A stretch of DNA of 5,642 bases from Acidobacteriota bacterium (GTDB taxonomy: Bacteria > Acidobacteriota > Terriglobia > UBA7540). Position numbers and translations under genes: made by a program. Positions 5,584 through 5,642 of this stretch are shown in pieces (the stretch's first letter is position 1; each line of letters opens with the position of its first letter). The stretch lies in contig JAKASC010000164.1 of the NCBI GenBank assembly GCA_021828245.1, forward strand, positions 1-5,642, read 5' to 3'. The notes under the pieces are model-generated. The model was not told where the DNA came from. It saw only the letters and a list, made by a program, of their open reading frames with translations, and ran no database searches.

Positions 5584-5642
5584 AGTTCGTAATTTTGAAA
5601 ATGGCTTTCGTCCGCGCAGCCAGAGATGAAACTGGCCACGCC

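Overview
The window is GC-rich, tightly packed chromosomal DNA with no phage, plasmid or insertion-sequence gene. The style of the proteins (a glycoside hydrolase joined to a ricin-type lectin domain, plus small conserved exported proteins of unknown function) suggests a soil bacterium of the Acidobacteriota or a similar group. This is an impression from protein features; no marker gene in the window proves it.

Layout, left to right: (i) 1-65 is probably the tail of a plus-strand gene cut by the window edge. (ii) 66-365 is non-coding apart from a possible promoter and a strong ribosome binding site. (iii) 366-2063 (+) encodes a secreted GH27 alpha-galactosidase/alpha-N-acetylgalactosaminidase with a C-terminal ricin-type beta-trefoil (CBM13). 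(iv) 2113-3495 (-) converges on it with a 49-base gap and encodes a GH88-type unsaturated glucuronyl hydrolase. (v) 3672-3748 (-) is tRNA-His(GTG), with G-1 and CCA encoded and its own sigma70-type promoter. (vi) 3853-4170 (-) encodes a 105-residue protein of unknown function; its promoter sits so close to the ATG that the mRNA should be leaderless. (vii) 5573-4902 and 4861-4325 (-) form a two-gene operon for two exported proteins of unknown function, the second with a striking C-terminal cysteine cluster.

The two glycoside hydrolases may belong to one glycan-degrading locus: GH27 removes terminal alpha-linked galactose or GalNAc outside the cell, and GH88 removes 4,5-unsaturated uronic acids left by polysaccharide lyases. 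Because they converge, they cannot share a promoter. The GH27 substrate loop carries Ser and Ala where alpha-galactosidases carry Glu and Leu, the pattern known from vertebrate alpha-N-acetylgalactosaminidase, so the usual label 'alpha-galactosidase' may be wrong. I see no clear CRISPR, toxin-antitoxin, defence or mobile system. The most novel material is the cysteine-cluster exported protein with its operon partner and the leaderless small gene with a dyad around its promoter.
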